A DNA stretch of 64,000 nt, from NCBI RefSeq assembly GCF_029714425.1, contig NZ_CP121668.1, positions 1,199,501-1,263,500 of the forward strand, written 5' to 3'. A model generated the notes under the pieces. The model did no database searches. It saw nothing but the letters and a program-made list of their open reading frames with translations, and had not been told where the DNA came from. The DNA comes from Bradyrhizobium sp. CB2312 (lineage in GTDB: Bacteria > Pseudomonadota > Alphaproteobacteria > Rhizobiales > Xanthobacteraceae). Of the stretch, positions 57,421 through 64,000 are shown in pieces (the stretch's first letter is position 1; each line of letters opens with the position of its first letter). A program made the position numbers and the translations under genes.

Positions 57421-58266
57421 CTAGCTTCCGTCCACGAACCTCTTGAACGCCTCCGCATAGTCCGGATGCCATCGCGACAGCGGCGGGCGGTTCTCGACGA
57501 TGTCGCCGGCGGCCCACAGCATGCGCTTCTCGTCCAGTGCCCGCGGTACGTCGTTGTCCGGGCACAGGATATAGAAGTCGCCGGCCTCCAGCCGCGTCAG
57601 CATGAAATCCACCGTCTGCTCTGGCGTCCAGGCGCCCGCCGGCTTCTCGGTGCGACCCTTCGCGGTGAGGCCGGTGAAGACGAAGCCGGGGATCAACAGA
57701 TGCGCGGTGATCTTGCAATCCCTGGTGTTGCGGAGCTCGTGCTGGAGCGCTTCCGTGAACGCCTTCACGCCGGCCTTGGAGACGTTGTAGGCGGGATCGC
57801 CGGGCGGCGTGGTGATGCCTTGCTTGGAGCCGGTGTTGATGATGAGGCCCGCCTTGCGGCGCGCGATCATGTTCGGCGCGAAGATCCGCGAGCCGTTGAT
57901 GATGCCCCACATGTTGACGCCGATGATCCGCTGCCAGTTGTCGGGCTCGGCGAACAGCGTACTGCCGGGCTGAATGCCGGCATTGTTCATGAGGATGTCG
58001 GTGCCGCCAAAGCGCTCGCCCACGGCGCGCTCGAGTTCCGCCACGCTCTCGGTCTTGCCGACATCGACGGCGAACGTCATCACATGTGTGGCGGACGTGA
58101 TGGATGACAGTTTTGTTCCGGATTCCGCCAGCCGTGCCTGATCGACATCGGCGATGCACACCTTCATGCCGGCGCGCGCAAAGGCCGTGGCGGCGGCTAG
58201 TCCAATGCCGGATGCGCCGCCCGTGATCACGGCAACATTGTCTTTGACGATGGCGGAATGTGGCAT
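57421..58266 (-). CDS. Short-chain dehydrogenase/reductase
   Basis: 281 residues from the ATG at 58266. The cofactor motif is TGGASGIG at 15-22, an Asp near 42 (IADVDQ) indicates NAD(H) preference, NNAG near 96, and the catalytic YNVSK with its Tyr and Lys lies near 163-167, with Ser in INTGSKQG before it. The C-terminal part is longer than in classic SDRs. It probably oxidises or reduces a secondary alcohol or a carbonyl. It is divergent from an aldehyde dehydrogenase gene 185 bp away, so the two may act on the same pathway. Confidence 0.9.
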   Translation of the reverse strand: MPHSAIVKDNVAVITGGASGIGLAAATAFARAGMKVCIADVDQARLAESGTKLSSITSATHVMTFAVDVGKTESVAELERAVGERFGGTDILMNNAGIQPGSTLFAEPDNWQRIIGVNMWGIINGSRIFAPNMIARRKAGLIINTGSKQGITTPPGDPAYNVSKAGVKAFTEALQHELRNTRDCKITAHLLIPGFVFTGLTAKGRTEKPAGAWTPEQTVDFMLTRLEAGDFYILCPDNDVPRALDEKRMLWAAGDIVENRPPLSRWHPDYAEAFKRFVDGS

Positions 58267-58450
58267 GGTTGGTCTCCGGAGCAGGGGGTGGGCCGAGCTA
58301 TAACATGGCGCCCATTCGACCCTGCACAAGTCGGCATGGCAGGGCTTCGTTCCGCGCTGACTTTACGCCTTTCCGGCAGCGCTGTATTCTCTTCGACCTA
58401 ACGATCCCGCGCAGATCGAACCAATCAATCATTTGACAGGGAGTGCAGCC

Positions 58451-59947
58451 ATGGCTGTGTCGCAGGCTATTCCGATCACGCGCCATCCGTTCGCCAACGG
58501 GTCCTACAAGCAGATGCTGATCGACGGCAAATGGGTCGATGCGGCCTCCGGCAAGCGCTTCGAGACTCACAACCCTGCCACCGGCGAGCTGCTCGCAACC
58601 GTCGCGGAGGGCGACAAGGAAGACATCGACCGTGCGGTCGCTGCCGCCCGCCGCGCCTTCGAAGGCCCGTGGAGCAAGATCAAGCCGTTCGAGCGGCAGA
58701 ACCTGCTGCTCAAGCTCGCCGACCTCGTCGAGAAGAATTTCGACGAATTGTCGCAGCTCGACACGCTCGACATGGGCGCGCCTCTCAGCCGCACCCGTGC
58801 CTATCGCCTGCGCGCCGTCGGCATGCTGCGCTATTATGCCGGCCAGACCACCGCGATCCATGGCGAGACCATCGAGAACTCGCTGCCCGGCGAGATCTTC
58901 TCCTACACGCTGAAGGAGCCGATCGGCGTCGTCGGCGCCATCATCCCCTGGAACGGTCCGCTCACGGCGACGATCTGGAAGATTGGCCCTGCGATCGCGA
59001 CCGGCTGCACCGTGGTGCTCAAGCCCGCCGAAGAAGCGCCGCTGACCTCGCTGCGCATCGCCGAGCTCGCGATGGAAGCCGGCATTCCGCCCGGCGTCGT
59101 CAACGTCGTGCCCGGCTATGGCGAGACCGCGGGTGCCGCGCTCGCCTCGCATCCTGACGTCGACAAGGTCGCCTTCACCGGCTCGCACATCACGGGACAG
59201 TCGATCATCCGCGCCTCCGCCGGCAACCTCAAGCGCGTCTCGCTCGAGCTCGGCGGCAAGTCGCCGGACATCGTGTTCGCCGACGCCGATCTCGATGCCG
59301 CAGTTCCCGGCGCAGCGATGGCGGTGTTCGCCAATTCGGGCCAGATCTGCAGCGCCGGCACCCGCCTGTTCGTCGAGCAGTCGATCTACGAGGAGTTCGT
59401 TGGCCGCGTCGCCGAGTTCGGCAAGAAACTCCAGGTCGGCAACGGCCTCGATCCCAACACCCAGATCGGCCCGCTGGTCTCTGAGCAGCAGCTCGAGCGC
59501 GTCACCGGCTATCTCGACATCGGCCAGAAGGAAGGCGCACGCGCGCTCGCCGGCGGCGGCCGCGTCACCGAAGGCGCGCTGTCGAAGGGCTTCTTCGTCT
59601 CGCCGACGGTGTTTGCGGGCGTCCAGGACAACATGCGCATCGCGCAGGAGGAGATCTTCGGCCCGGTCATCTCCGCGATCGCGTTCAAGGACATGGACGA
59701 GCTGGTCAAGCGCGCCAACAACACCACCTTCGGCCTCGGCTCCGGCCTGTGGACGCGCGACGTCAGCAAGGCCCATGCGGTTGCGAAAAGCTTGCGCGCC
59801 GGCTCGGTGTGGGTGAACTGCTACCAGGCGATGGACCCGGCGGTGCCGTTCGGTGGCTACAAGATGAGCGGCTACGGCCGTGAATCCGGCAAGCAGCACG
59901 TCGAGGAATATCTCAACGTGAAGTCGGTCTGGATCAAGACCGCGTAA
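58451..59947 (+). CDS. Aldehyde dehydrogenase (NAD-dependent, ALDH superfamily)
   Basis: 498 residues from the ATG at 58451, with GGGAG 8 bases before; a TTG at 58433 is less likely. Landmarks are PWNGPLTATIWKIGPAIATG (NAD region), the general-base Glu in LELGGKSP near 269, the catalytic Cys in NSGQICSAGTRLFV near 302, EEIFGPVISAIAF near 398 and PFGGYKMSGYGRE near 475. It oxidises aldehydes to acids; the substrate is not evident. It is divergent from an SDR gene. Confidence 0.95.
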   Translation: MAVSQAIPITRHPFANGSYKQMLIDGKWVDAASGKRFETHNPATGELLATVAEGDKEDIDRAVAAARRAFEGPWSKIKPFERQNLLLKLADLVEKNFDELSQLDTLDMGAPLSRTRAYRLRAVGMLRYYAGQTTAIHGETIENSLPGEIFSYTLKEPIGVVGAIIPWNGPLTATIWKIGPAIATGCTVVLKPAEEAPLTSLRIAELAMEAGIPPGVVNVVPGYGETAGAALASHPDVDKVAFTGSHITGQSIIRASAGNLKRVSLELGGKSPDIVFADADLDAAVPGAAMAVFANSGQICSAGTRLFVEQSIYEEFVGRVAEFGKKLQVGNGLDPNTQIGPLVSEQQLERVTGYLDIGQKEGARALAGGGRVTEGALSKGFFVSPTVFAGVQDNMRIAQEEIFGPVISAIAFKDMDELVKRANNTTFGLGSGLWTRDVSKAHAVAKSLRAGSVWVNCYQAMDPAVPFGGYKMSGYGRESGKQHVEEYLNVKSVWIKTA

Positions 59948-59954
59948 GACTTTC

Positions 59955-60108
59955 TCCCTCTTCGCCTCTCCCCGCGTGCGGGAGAGGCCGGAATTCAAAC
60001 GCAGTTTGAATTCCGGGTGAGGGGGAGTCTCCGCGAGCCCAACTCTCGGCATTTTCCCGGAGGCAGCCCCTCACCCCGACCCTCTCCCCGTAAGAACTGG
60101 GAGAGGGA
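59955..60108. repeat. CTCTCCCCG/CGGGAGAGG palindromic repeats
   Basis: Several facing arms: CTCTCCCCGCGTGCGGGAGAGG, CCGGAATTCAAAC / GTTTGAATTCCGG, and CCCTCTCCCCG / GGGAGAGGG at the far end. It fills the gap between the ALDH gene and the old-yellow-enzyme gene. Confidence 0.75.
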
Positions 60109-60184
60109 GAAGAGCTGTGGTCTTTTCAGATCGCCGCCCCTCGCTATATGATCCACGTCCTTCCATAGCCATTTCGGGGCCAGC

Positions 60185-61312
60185 ATGAAATTCGAGGCGT
60201 TGTTTCAACCGTTGCAGGTCGGTCCGTACAAGCTCGCGCATCGCGTCGTGATGGCGCCGCTGACGCGCATGCGTGCCGAGCGCGAGAGCTTTTCGCCGCG
60301 GCCGCTCAACGCCGAATATTACGGCCAGCGCGCAACGAAGGGCGGCCTGATCATCGCCGAAGCCTCGCCGGTGCTCTCGCACGGCCGCGGCAACCCGGCG
60401 ACACCGGGCATCTATTCGGAGACGCAGATCGCGGGATGGCGTAAGGTGACGGATGCCGTGCATGCCAAGGGCGGCATCATCTTCCTCCAGCTCTGGCATG
60501 TCGGTCGCGTCTCGCATTCCTCCTTCCATGGCGGTGAGCTGCCGGTCTCGGCTTCGGCGATTGCGATCAAGGCCGAAGGCATGAAGGCGATGACCGCCGA
60601 CGGCAAGATTTCCGAGTACGAGACGCCGCGCGCGCTGGAGACCGACGAGGTCAAGGACATCGTCGAGGCCTTCCGGCAGGGCGCCAAGAACGCGCTTGCC
60701 GCCGGCTTCGACGGCGTCGAGATTCACGGCGCCAACGGCTATCTGCTCGAGCAGTTCCTGCAATCGCGCAGCAACCAGCGTACCGACCAGTATGGCGGCT
60801 CGATCGAGAACCGCGCGCGGCTGCTGCTCGAGGTCACGCAGGCCGCGATCGACGTCTGGGGCGCGAACCGCGTCGGCGTGCGGCTGTCGCCGCACGGCAT
60901 CGCCAATGATTCCGGCGAGCCCGATCCGATGCCGCTCTACACCCATGTCGTGAAGGCGCTCGACAAGCTCGGCCTTGCCTATCTGCACTTCATCGAGCCC
61001 CGCTCCAGCGGCGCCGGCCGCGCCGACGTCCACTGGGAGAACGTGCCTTCCGCGATGGTGCTGTTCCGCCCGCACTACAGCGGCGTGCTGATGACCGCAG
61101 GCGGTTTCACCGGCGAGACGGCGAATGCCGCGATCGCCGATGGCCACGCCGACATCATCGCCTTCGGCCGTATCTTCATCTCCAACCCCGATCTGCCGTA
61201 CCGCCTTGCGCACGACTACCCGATCACGCCGTACAACCGCGCGACGTTCTACGGCGGCGAGGAGAAGGGATATACGGATTATCCTGTTTATGATGAGCTG
61301 ACGCCGGCGTAA
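60185..61312 (+). CDS. Old yellow enzyme family ene-reductase (NemA-like)
   Basis: 375 residues of the FMN-dependent OYE barrel. It has KLAHRVVMAPLTRMRAERES near 17-36 and QLWHVGRVSHSSFHGGELPV near 101-120. The substrate-anion-binding HGAN pair, His with Asn, is in VEIHGANGYLLEQFLQ near 181-196, followed by QYGGSIENRARLLLE with the conserved Tyr side. The C-terminal FMN phosphate region is DIIAFGRIFISNPDLPYRLA. It reduces activated double bonds, nitroesters or N-ethylmaleimide-type compounds with NADPH. It is a single gene downstream of ALDH. Confidence 0.94.
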   Translation: MKFEALFQPLQVGPYKLAHRVVMAPLTRMRAERESFSPRPLNAEYYGQRATKGGLIIAEASPVLSHGRGNPATPGIYSETQIAGWRKVTDAVHAKGGIIFLQLWHVGRVSHSSFHGGELPVSASAIAIKAEGMKAMTADGKISEYETPRALETDEVKDIVEAFRQGAKNALAAGFDGVEIHGANGYLLEQFLQSRSNQRTDQYGGSIENRARLLLEVTQAAIDVWGANRVGVRLSPHGIANDSGEPDPMPLYTHVVKALDKLGLAYLHFIEPRSSGAGRADVHWENVPSAMVLFRPHYSGVLMTAGGFTGETANAAIADGHADIIAFGRIFISNPDLPYRLAHDYPITPYNRATFYGGEEKGYTDYPVYDELTPA

Positions 61313-61322
61313 GTCGCTGCCG

Positions 61323-61407
61323 TAAGCCGGATGGAGCGTAGCGAAATCCGGGATTTTTCCCCGCGTCGAGAATCCCGGATTGCGCTTCGCTCCATCCGGG
61401 CTACGGG
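61323..61407. repeat. GTAAGCCGGATGGAGCGTAG-type inverted repeat
   Basis: GCCGGATGGAGCGTAGCGAA and ATCCGGGATTTTTC on the left mirror GAATCCCGGATTGCGCTTCG, CTCCATCCGGGC and CTACGG on the right. It is related to the unit at 27885-27917. Confidence 0.8.
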
Positions 61408-61442
61408 GCTATTGCGTCGCCCCGACTGACACCACAAACTCC

Positions 61443-61523
61443 GTCATTGCGAGCGCAGCGAAGCAATCCAGAATCTTGCGGCGGCGGCAGTCTGGATTGC
61501 TTCGCTGCGCTCGCAATGACGAC
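61443..61523. repeat. CGTCATTGCGAGCGCAGCGA inverted repeat
   Basis: CGTCATTGCGAGCGCAGCGA and AGCAATCCAGA on the left mirror TCTGGATTGCTTCGCTGCGC and TCGCAATGACG on the right, with a GCGGCGGCGGCA centre. It lies 12 bases before the start codon of the GFA-like gene. Confidence 0.9.
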
Positions 61524-61535
61524 GGAGAGACTACC

Positions 61536-62042
61536 ATGGCCAAAGCCGCAGTCGCCGCAGGAACCGCCACCGGCCAATGCCTCTGCGGCAAGGTCACCTT
61601 TGAGATCGACGTTCCCGCGCGCTGGGCCTGGCATGACCATTCCGCCGCCAGCCGCCGCGCCCATGGCGCGGCCTACGCCACCTATGTCGGCAGCTGGAAG
61701 AAGCGGTTCCGCGTCACGTCAGGCAAGACCGCGCTGACCCGCTACGAGGACAAGGCGACCAGGACCACGCGCAGCTTCTGCTCGCATTGCGGCACGCCCA
61801 TCGCCTATGAGCGGCCTCGTGGCCCGCACATGGTCAACATCCCCCGCGCGCTGTTCAAAGAGCGCACCGGCCGCCAGCCGCTCTACCACATCGCGATCGA
61901 GGAGCTGCAGGAATGGGCCTATACCGGCGAGCCCTTGGTGCCCCTGAAGGGCTTTCCCGGCGTGGTCTGGCAGCGCTCGAAAAAGAAGAAGCGCGCTAGC
62001 GGCGAGAACCCGTTCGAGCTTGGCCGCGAGGAGGCGATTTAG
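61536..62042 (+). CDS. GFA-family (Mss4-like) protein with incomplete cysteine set
   Basis: 168 residues from the ATG at 61536, preceded by GGAGAG. It has the CENP-V/GFA landmarks TGQCLCGKVTFEID near 10-23 and FCSHCGTPIAYER near 85-97. However, the middle cluster CHCxxC, which in GFA enzymes binds the second zinc, is replaced by AWHDHSAASRRAHG with no cysteine. Only the structural zinc could remain, so formaldehyde-glutathione activity is doubtful. The C-terminus is Lys-rich (RSKKKKRASGENP). Its last 47 bases overlap the convergent TfoX-like gene. Confidence 0.85.
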   Translation: MAKAAVAAGTATGQCLCGKVTFEIDVPARWAWHDHSAASRRAHGAAYATYVGSWKKRFRVTSGKTALTRYEDKATRTTRSFCSHCGTPIAYERPRGPHMVNIPRALFKERTGRQPLYHIAIEELQEWAYTGEPLVPLKGFPGVVWQRSKKKKRASGENPFELGREEAI

Positions 62043-62421
62043 CCTTCGCGCTGGCCGACGTCGCCGAGCGCGGCGCGGCCCTCTTCGCTGGCGGCTTGGC
62101 CGGCATCGTCGCCACGAAATCGAGCGCGCGCTTCACCCAGATTTTGAGCCCGGCATCGGTGCGCGTGCCCTCATCAGAGACCCTCACGAACCCCGTCATG
62201 ATGCGCCCGCGCATTTCCATTGGGCTCGTGTGCGGCTCCTTCAGCATCCGCGCATGCGCCTCTGGGCCGACGCGAAACAGCATGCCGCCGCGGCCGCTGA
62301 TGGTGCAGCACATCACGTTGTCCACCATGAAACAAAGCCCGCCCATCATCTTTTCCGCGACGTGGCGTTGGCGCGCCAGCAACTTGCGAACCCGCGCGGC
62401 GGTGCCTTCGTCGTAGGCCAT
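61996..62421 (-). CDS. TfoX/Sxy N-terminal domain protein
   Basis: 141 residues. The TfoX-N domain covers 1-105, with EKMMGGLCFMVDNVMCCTIS near 23-42, GRGGMLFRVGPEAHARML and RGRIMTGFVRVSDEG. The remaining 36 residues are a Pro/Ala/Lys/Arg tail. TfoX/Sxy controls competence in gammaproteobacteria; alphaproteobacterial homologues lack the second domain and have no assigned role. The 3' end overlaps the GFA-like gene on the opposite strand by 47 bases. Confidence 0.88.
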   Translation of the reverse strand: MAYDEGTAARVRKLLARQRHVAEKMMGGLCFMVDNVMCCTISGRGGMLFRVGPEAHARMLKEPHTSPMEMRGRIMTGFVRVSDEGTRTDAGLKIWVKRALDFVATMPAKPPAKRAAPRSATSASAKAKSPPRGQARTGSRR

Positions 62422-62564
62422 GACGGTCCCTCCGGCTTCCGCCTATCCTTCCAGCTTCTCCTCGCGCGCGCAAGGCAGCCATGACAGCGCTTCCTTGCGC
62501 GCCTGCCAAGACTTCGGCCATCATGCTTTCCGTCCTTGCGGCAACGTCCGCTCCTGGAGGAAAC

Positions 62565-64000
62565 ATGAAGAACAAGATCGCCGGCCGCTCCGCCTTTCTC
62601 GCGCTGCTCAAGGACGAGGGCATCACGCATCTGTTCGGCAATCCCGGGACCACCGAGCTGCCGATCATGCATGCGCTGAAGGACCATCCTGACCTGACCT
62701 ATGTGATGGCGATGCAGGAGAGCCTAGTGGTGGCGATCGCCGACGGTTACAGCCGCGCCTCGGGAAAACTCGTCGCCTGCAACGTTCATGTCGCGCCGGG
62801 CCTCGGCAATGCGATGGGCTCGCTCTACAACGCCCAGTTCACGGGCACGCCGATGATCTTGACCGCGGGTCAGCAGGAGCAGGGCCACGGCCTGATGGAG
62901 CCGGTGCTGTACGGTCCCTTGGTGCGCATGGCCGAGCCGCTGGTGAAATGGGCGGTCGAGGTGACGCGGCTGGAGGATTTGCCGCGCATCGTGCGCCGCG
63001 CCGCCAAGGTCGCGATGACGCCGCCGACCGGGCCGGTGTTCATCTCGCTGCCCGGCGACATTCTCAACAGCGAGGCGGGCATCGATCTCGGCCGCTCGAC
63101 CCGTATCGACGCGCGCACAAAGCCTTCGGACGAGGTGTTGAAGGCGTTCGCTGCGCGGCTGCTAAAGGCCGAGCGGCCCGCGATCGTCACGATGGACGAG
63201 GTGGTCAAGAGCGACGCGCTGAAGGAGGCAGCCGAACTCGCCGAGTTGCTCGGCGCCGCTGCCTACCAGTCCTCGACGCCCTATGGCGCGCACTTCCTGT
63301 CGGAGAGCCCGAGCTTCGTCGGCACGCTCGCGCGCGTGCAGAAAGTCGCACGCGATACGCTGGCGCCGCACGATCTGCTGGTCGCGCTCGGCGGCGATCC
63401 CCTGCGGATGTCGGTCTATAGCGAGGTCGATGCGCTGCCTGATGGGCTTGGCATCGTGCAGATCGGGCTCGTCGATTGGGAGATCGCCAAGAACTACGGC
63501 GCCGAGATCGCGCTGAAGGCGGACGTCAAGGAAACGCTGCGCGCACTGATCCCGGTGCTGAAGGAGATGGGCGGCGCGGCGCTCGCGAGGCGCGCCAGGG
63601 AGCATCTCGCTGAGCTCGCGCCGAAGAATTGGACCGCGCGCCGCGCCGCTTTGGTCGAGCAGATCGGCAAGAGCGCGAGCCGCAACCCCATCGATCCCGA
63701 TTATCTCGTGCTGCAAATGGTCGAGGCCATGCCCGACCATGCTATCCTGGTCGACGAAGGCCTCACCTCCAGCCGTCAGATCACCAATCTGCGTCCGCAT
63801 CGCGACCGCTATGGCTATCACGGCCTTGCCTCGGGCGGCATCGGCTGGGGCCTGCCGGCCTCGGTCGGCGCCAGCATCGCCAATCCGGATCGTCCCGTGG
63901 TGTGCTTCTCCGGCGACGGCAGCGCGATGTATTCGATCCAGTCGCTGTGGACGGCGGCGCATCACAAGCTGCCGCTCAACGTCGTCATCGCCAACAATGG
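62565..64000 (+). CDS. mdlC: Benzoylformate decarboxylase-like ThDP enzyme (partial, runs off the window)
   Basis: The first 478 residues are in the window. The ATG has GGAGG 4 bases before. NPGTTELPIMHAL near 26 and MQESLVVAIADGYSRASGK near 49-67 hold the ThDP-activating Glu; CNVHVAPGLGNAMG near 72 carries a His as in benzoylformate decarboxylase. The central domain is 190-340. VDEGLTSSRQI and GDGSAMYSIQSLWTAAHH with NVVIANNG give the ThDP/Mg motif near 450-478. It would decarboxylate a 2-oxo acid such as benzoylformate. The remaining 50 or so residues lie beyond the end. The substrate is inferred from family resemblance. Confidence 0.85.
   Translation, partial: MKNKIAGRSAFLALLKDEGITHLFGNPGTTELPIMHALKDHPDLTYVMAMQESLVVAIADGYSRASGKLVACNVHVAPGLGNAMGSLYNAQFTGTPMILTAGQQEQGHGLMEPVLYGPLVRMAEPLVKWAVEVTRLEDLPRIVRRAAKVAMTPPTGPVFISLPGDILNSEAGIDLGRSTRIDARTKPSDEVLKAFAARLLKAERPAIVTMDEVVKSDALKEAAELAELLGAAAYQSSTPYGAHFLSESPSFVGTLARVQKVARDTLAPHDLLVALGGDPLRMSVYSEVDALPDGLGIVQIGLVDWEIAKNYGAEIALKADVKETLRALIPVLKEMGGAALARRAREHLAELAPKNWTARRAALVEQIGKSASRNPIDPDYLVLQMVEAMPDHAILVDEGLTSSRQITNLRPHRDRYGYHGLASGGIGWGLPASVGASIANPDRPVVCFSGDGSAMYSIQSLWTAAHHKLPLNVVIANN

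Noticed and set aside
1..64000. CRISPR array, prophage or transposon
   Set aside because: No evenly spaced direct repeats, integrase, transposase or phage structural genes were seen; repeats are dispersed palindromes between genes.

Overview
The window looks like chromosome of a Bradyrhizobium-type alphaproteobacterium (Nitrobacteraceae). The signs are high GC, the gene families (long gltBD, CpdR, Bug-type binding proteins, DUF3606, YiaA/PspA), many extragenic palindromes built on CCGGAAT, GTCATGCCCGGG or CCTCTCCC arms, a ROSE-like heat-shock leader, and a CCUCC-loop sRNA of the alphaproteobacterial suhB/mmgR type. This is inference from the sequence alone; the species is not determined. I see no phage, plasmid, transposase, CRISPR array or rRNA. 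It reads as ordinary chromosome with mostly single genes and short operons.

Region by region. 1-5.6 kb: the end of an SPFH gene with its NfeD partner; a divergent HxlR regulator / CMD-family protein pair with two operator palindromes; two alpha/beta hydrolases around an hsp20 gene that has an RpoH promoter and a ROSE-like thermosensor leader; and an exported Pro/Ala-rich protein. 5.6-12.5 kb: glutamate synthase gltB-gltD. 12.5-20.4 kb: a beta-barrel outer-membrane protein, kdsD, a membrane-anchored di-haem cytochrome c and a cyclase-TolB-TPR protein. 20.5-27.4 kb: LysE exporter, a TSUP permease divergent from its LysR, a Bug-type binding protein, hisN, an sRNA candidate, N-formylglutamate amidohydrolase and cpdR. 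27.4-32 kb: tRNA-Val, small proteins, Nudix, RidA and an enolase-superfamily enzyme. 32-38.6 kb: a haem-c-linked membrane cyclase, an ABC binding protein flanked by long repeats, an esterase-like protein lacking its serine, a tandem DUF3606 protein with a histone-H1-like tail, and AlkB. 38.6-44 kb: an operon of DUF4173 membrane protein, response regulator and histidine kinase, divergent from a membrane-anchored GH3 enzyme. 44-49 kb: peptide-binding protein, LysR/peroxiredoxin pair and D-hydantoinase. 49-54 kb: TetR divergent from pspA-yiaA with three copies of one operator, then two paralogous amidohydrolases with a Rieske ferredoxin, and a zinc-ribbon protein. 54-64 kb: a frameshifted flavin amine oxidase, a sedolisin protease with a basic tail, SDR / aldehyde dehydrogenase, old yellow enzyme, a GFA-like protein overlapping a TfoX-like gene, and a truncated benzoylformate-decarboxylase-like enzyme.

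How it fits together. Nitrogen and amino-acid metabolism recurs (gltBD, hisN, N-formylglutamate amidohydrolase, hydantoinase, the sRNA). Envelope stress and sensing is a second theme (SPFH/NfeD, PspA/YiaA, DUF4173 with its two-component system, GH3, two class III cyclases). A third is catabolism of small carbonyl and aromatic compounds (ALDH, SDR, OYE, MdlC-like, amidohydrolases). The most interesting items are the sRNA beside hisN, the heat-controlled hsp20 leader, the triple operator at pspA, the haem-c cyclase, the amidohydrolase-Rieske cassette, and two basic-tailed proteins (tandem DUF3606, sedolisin).
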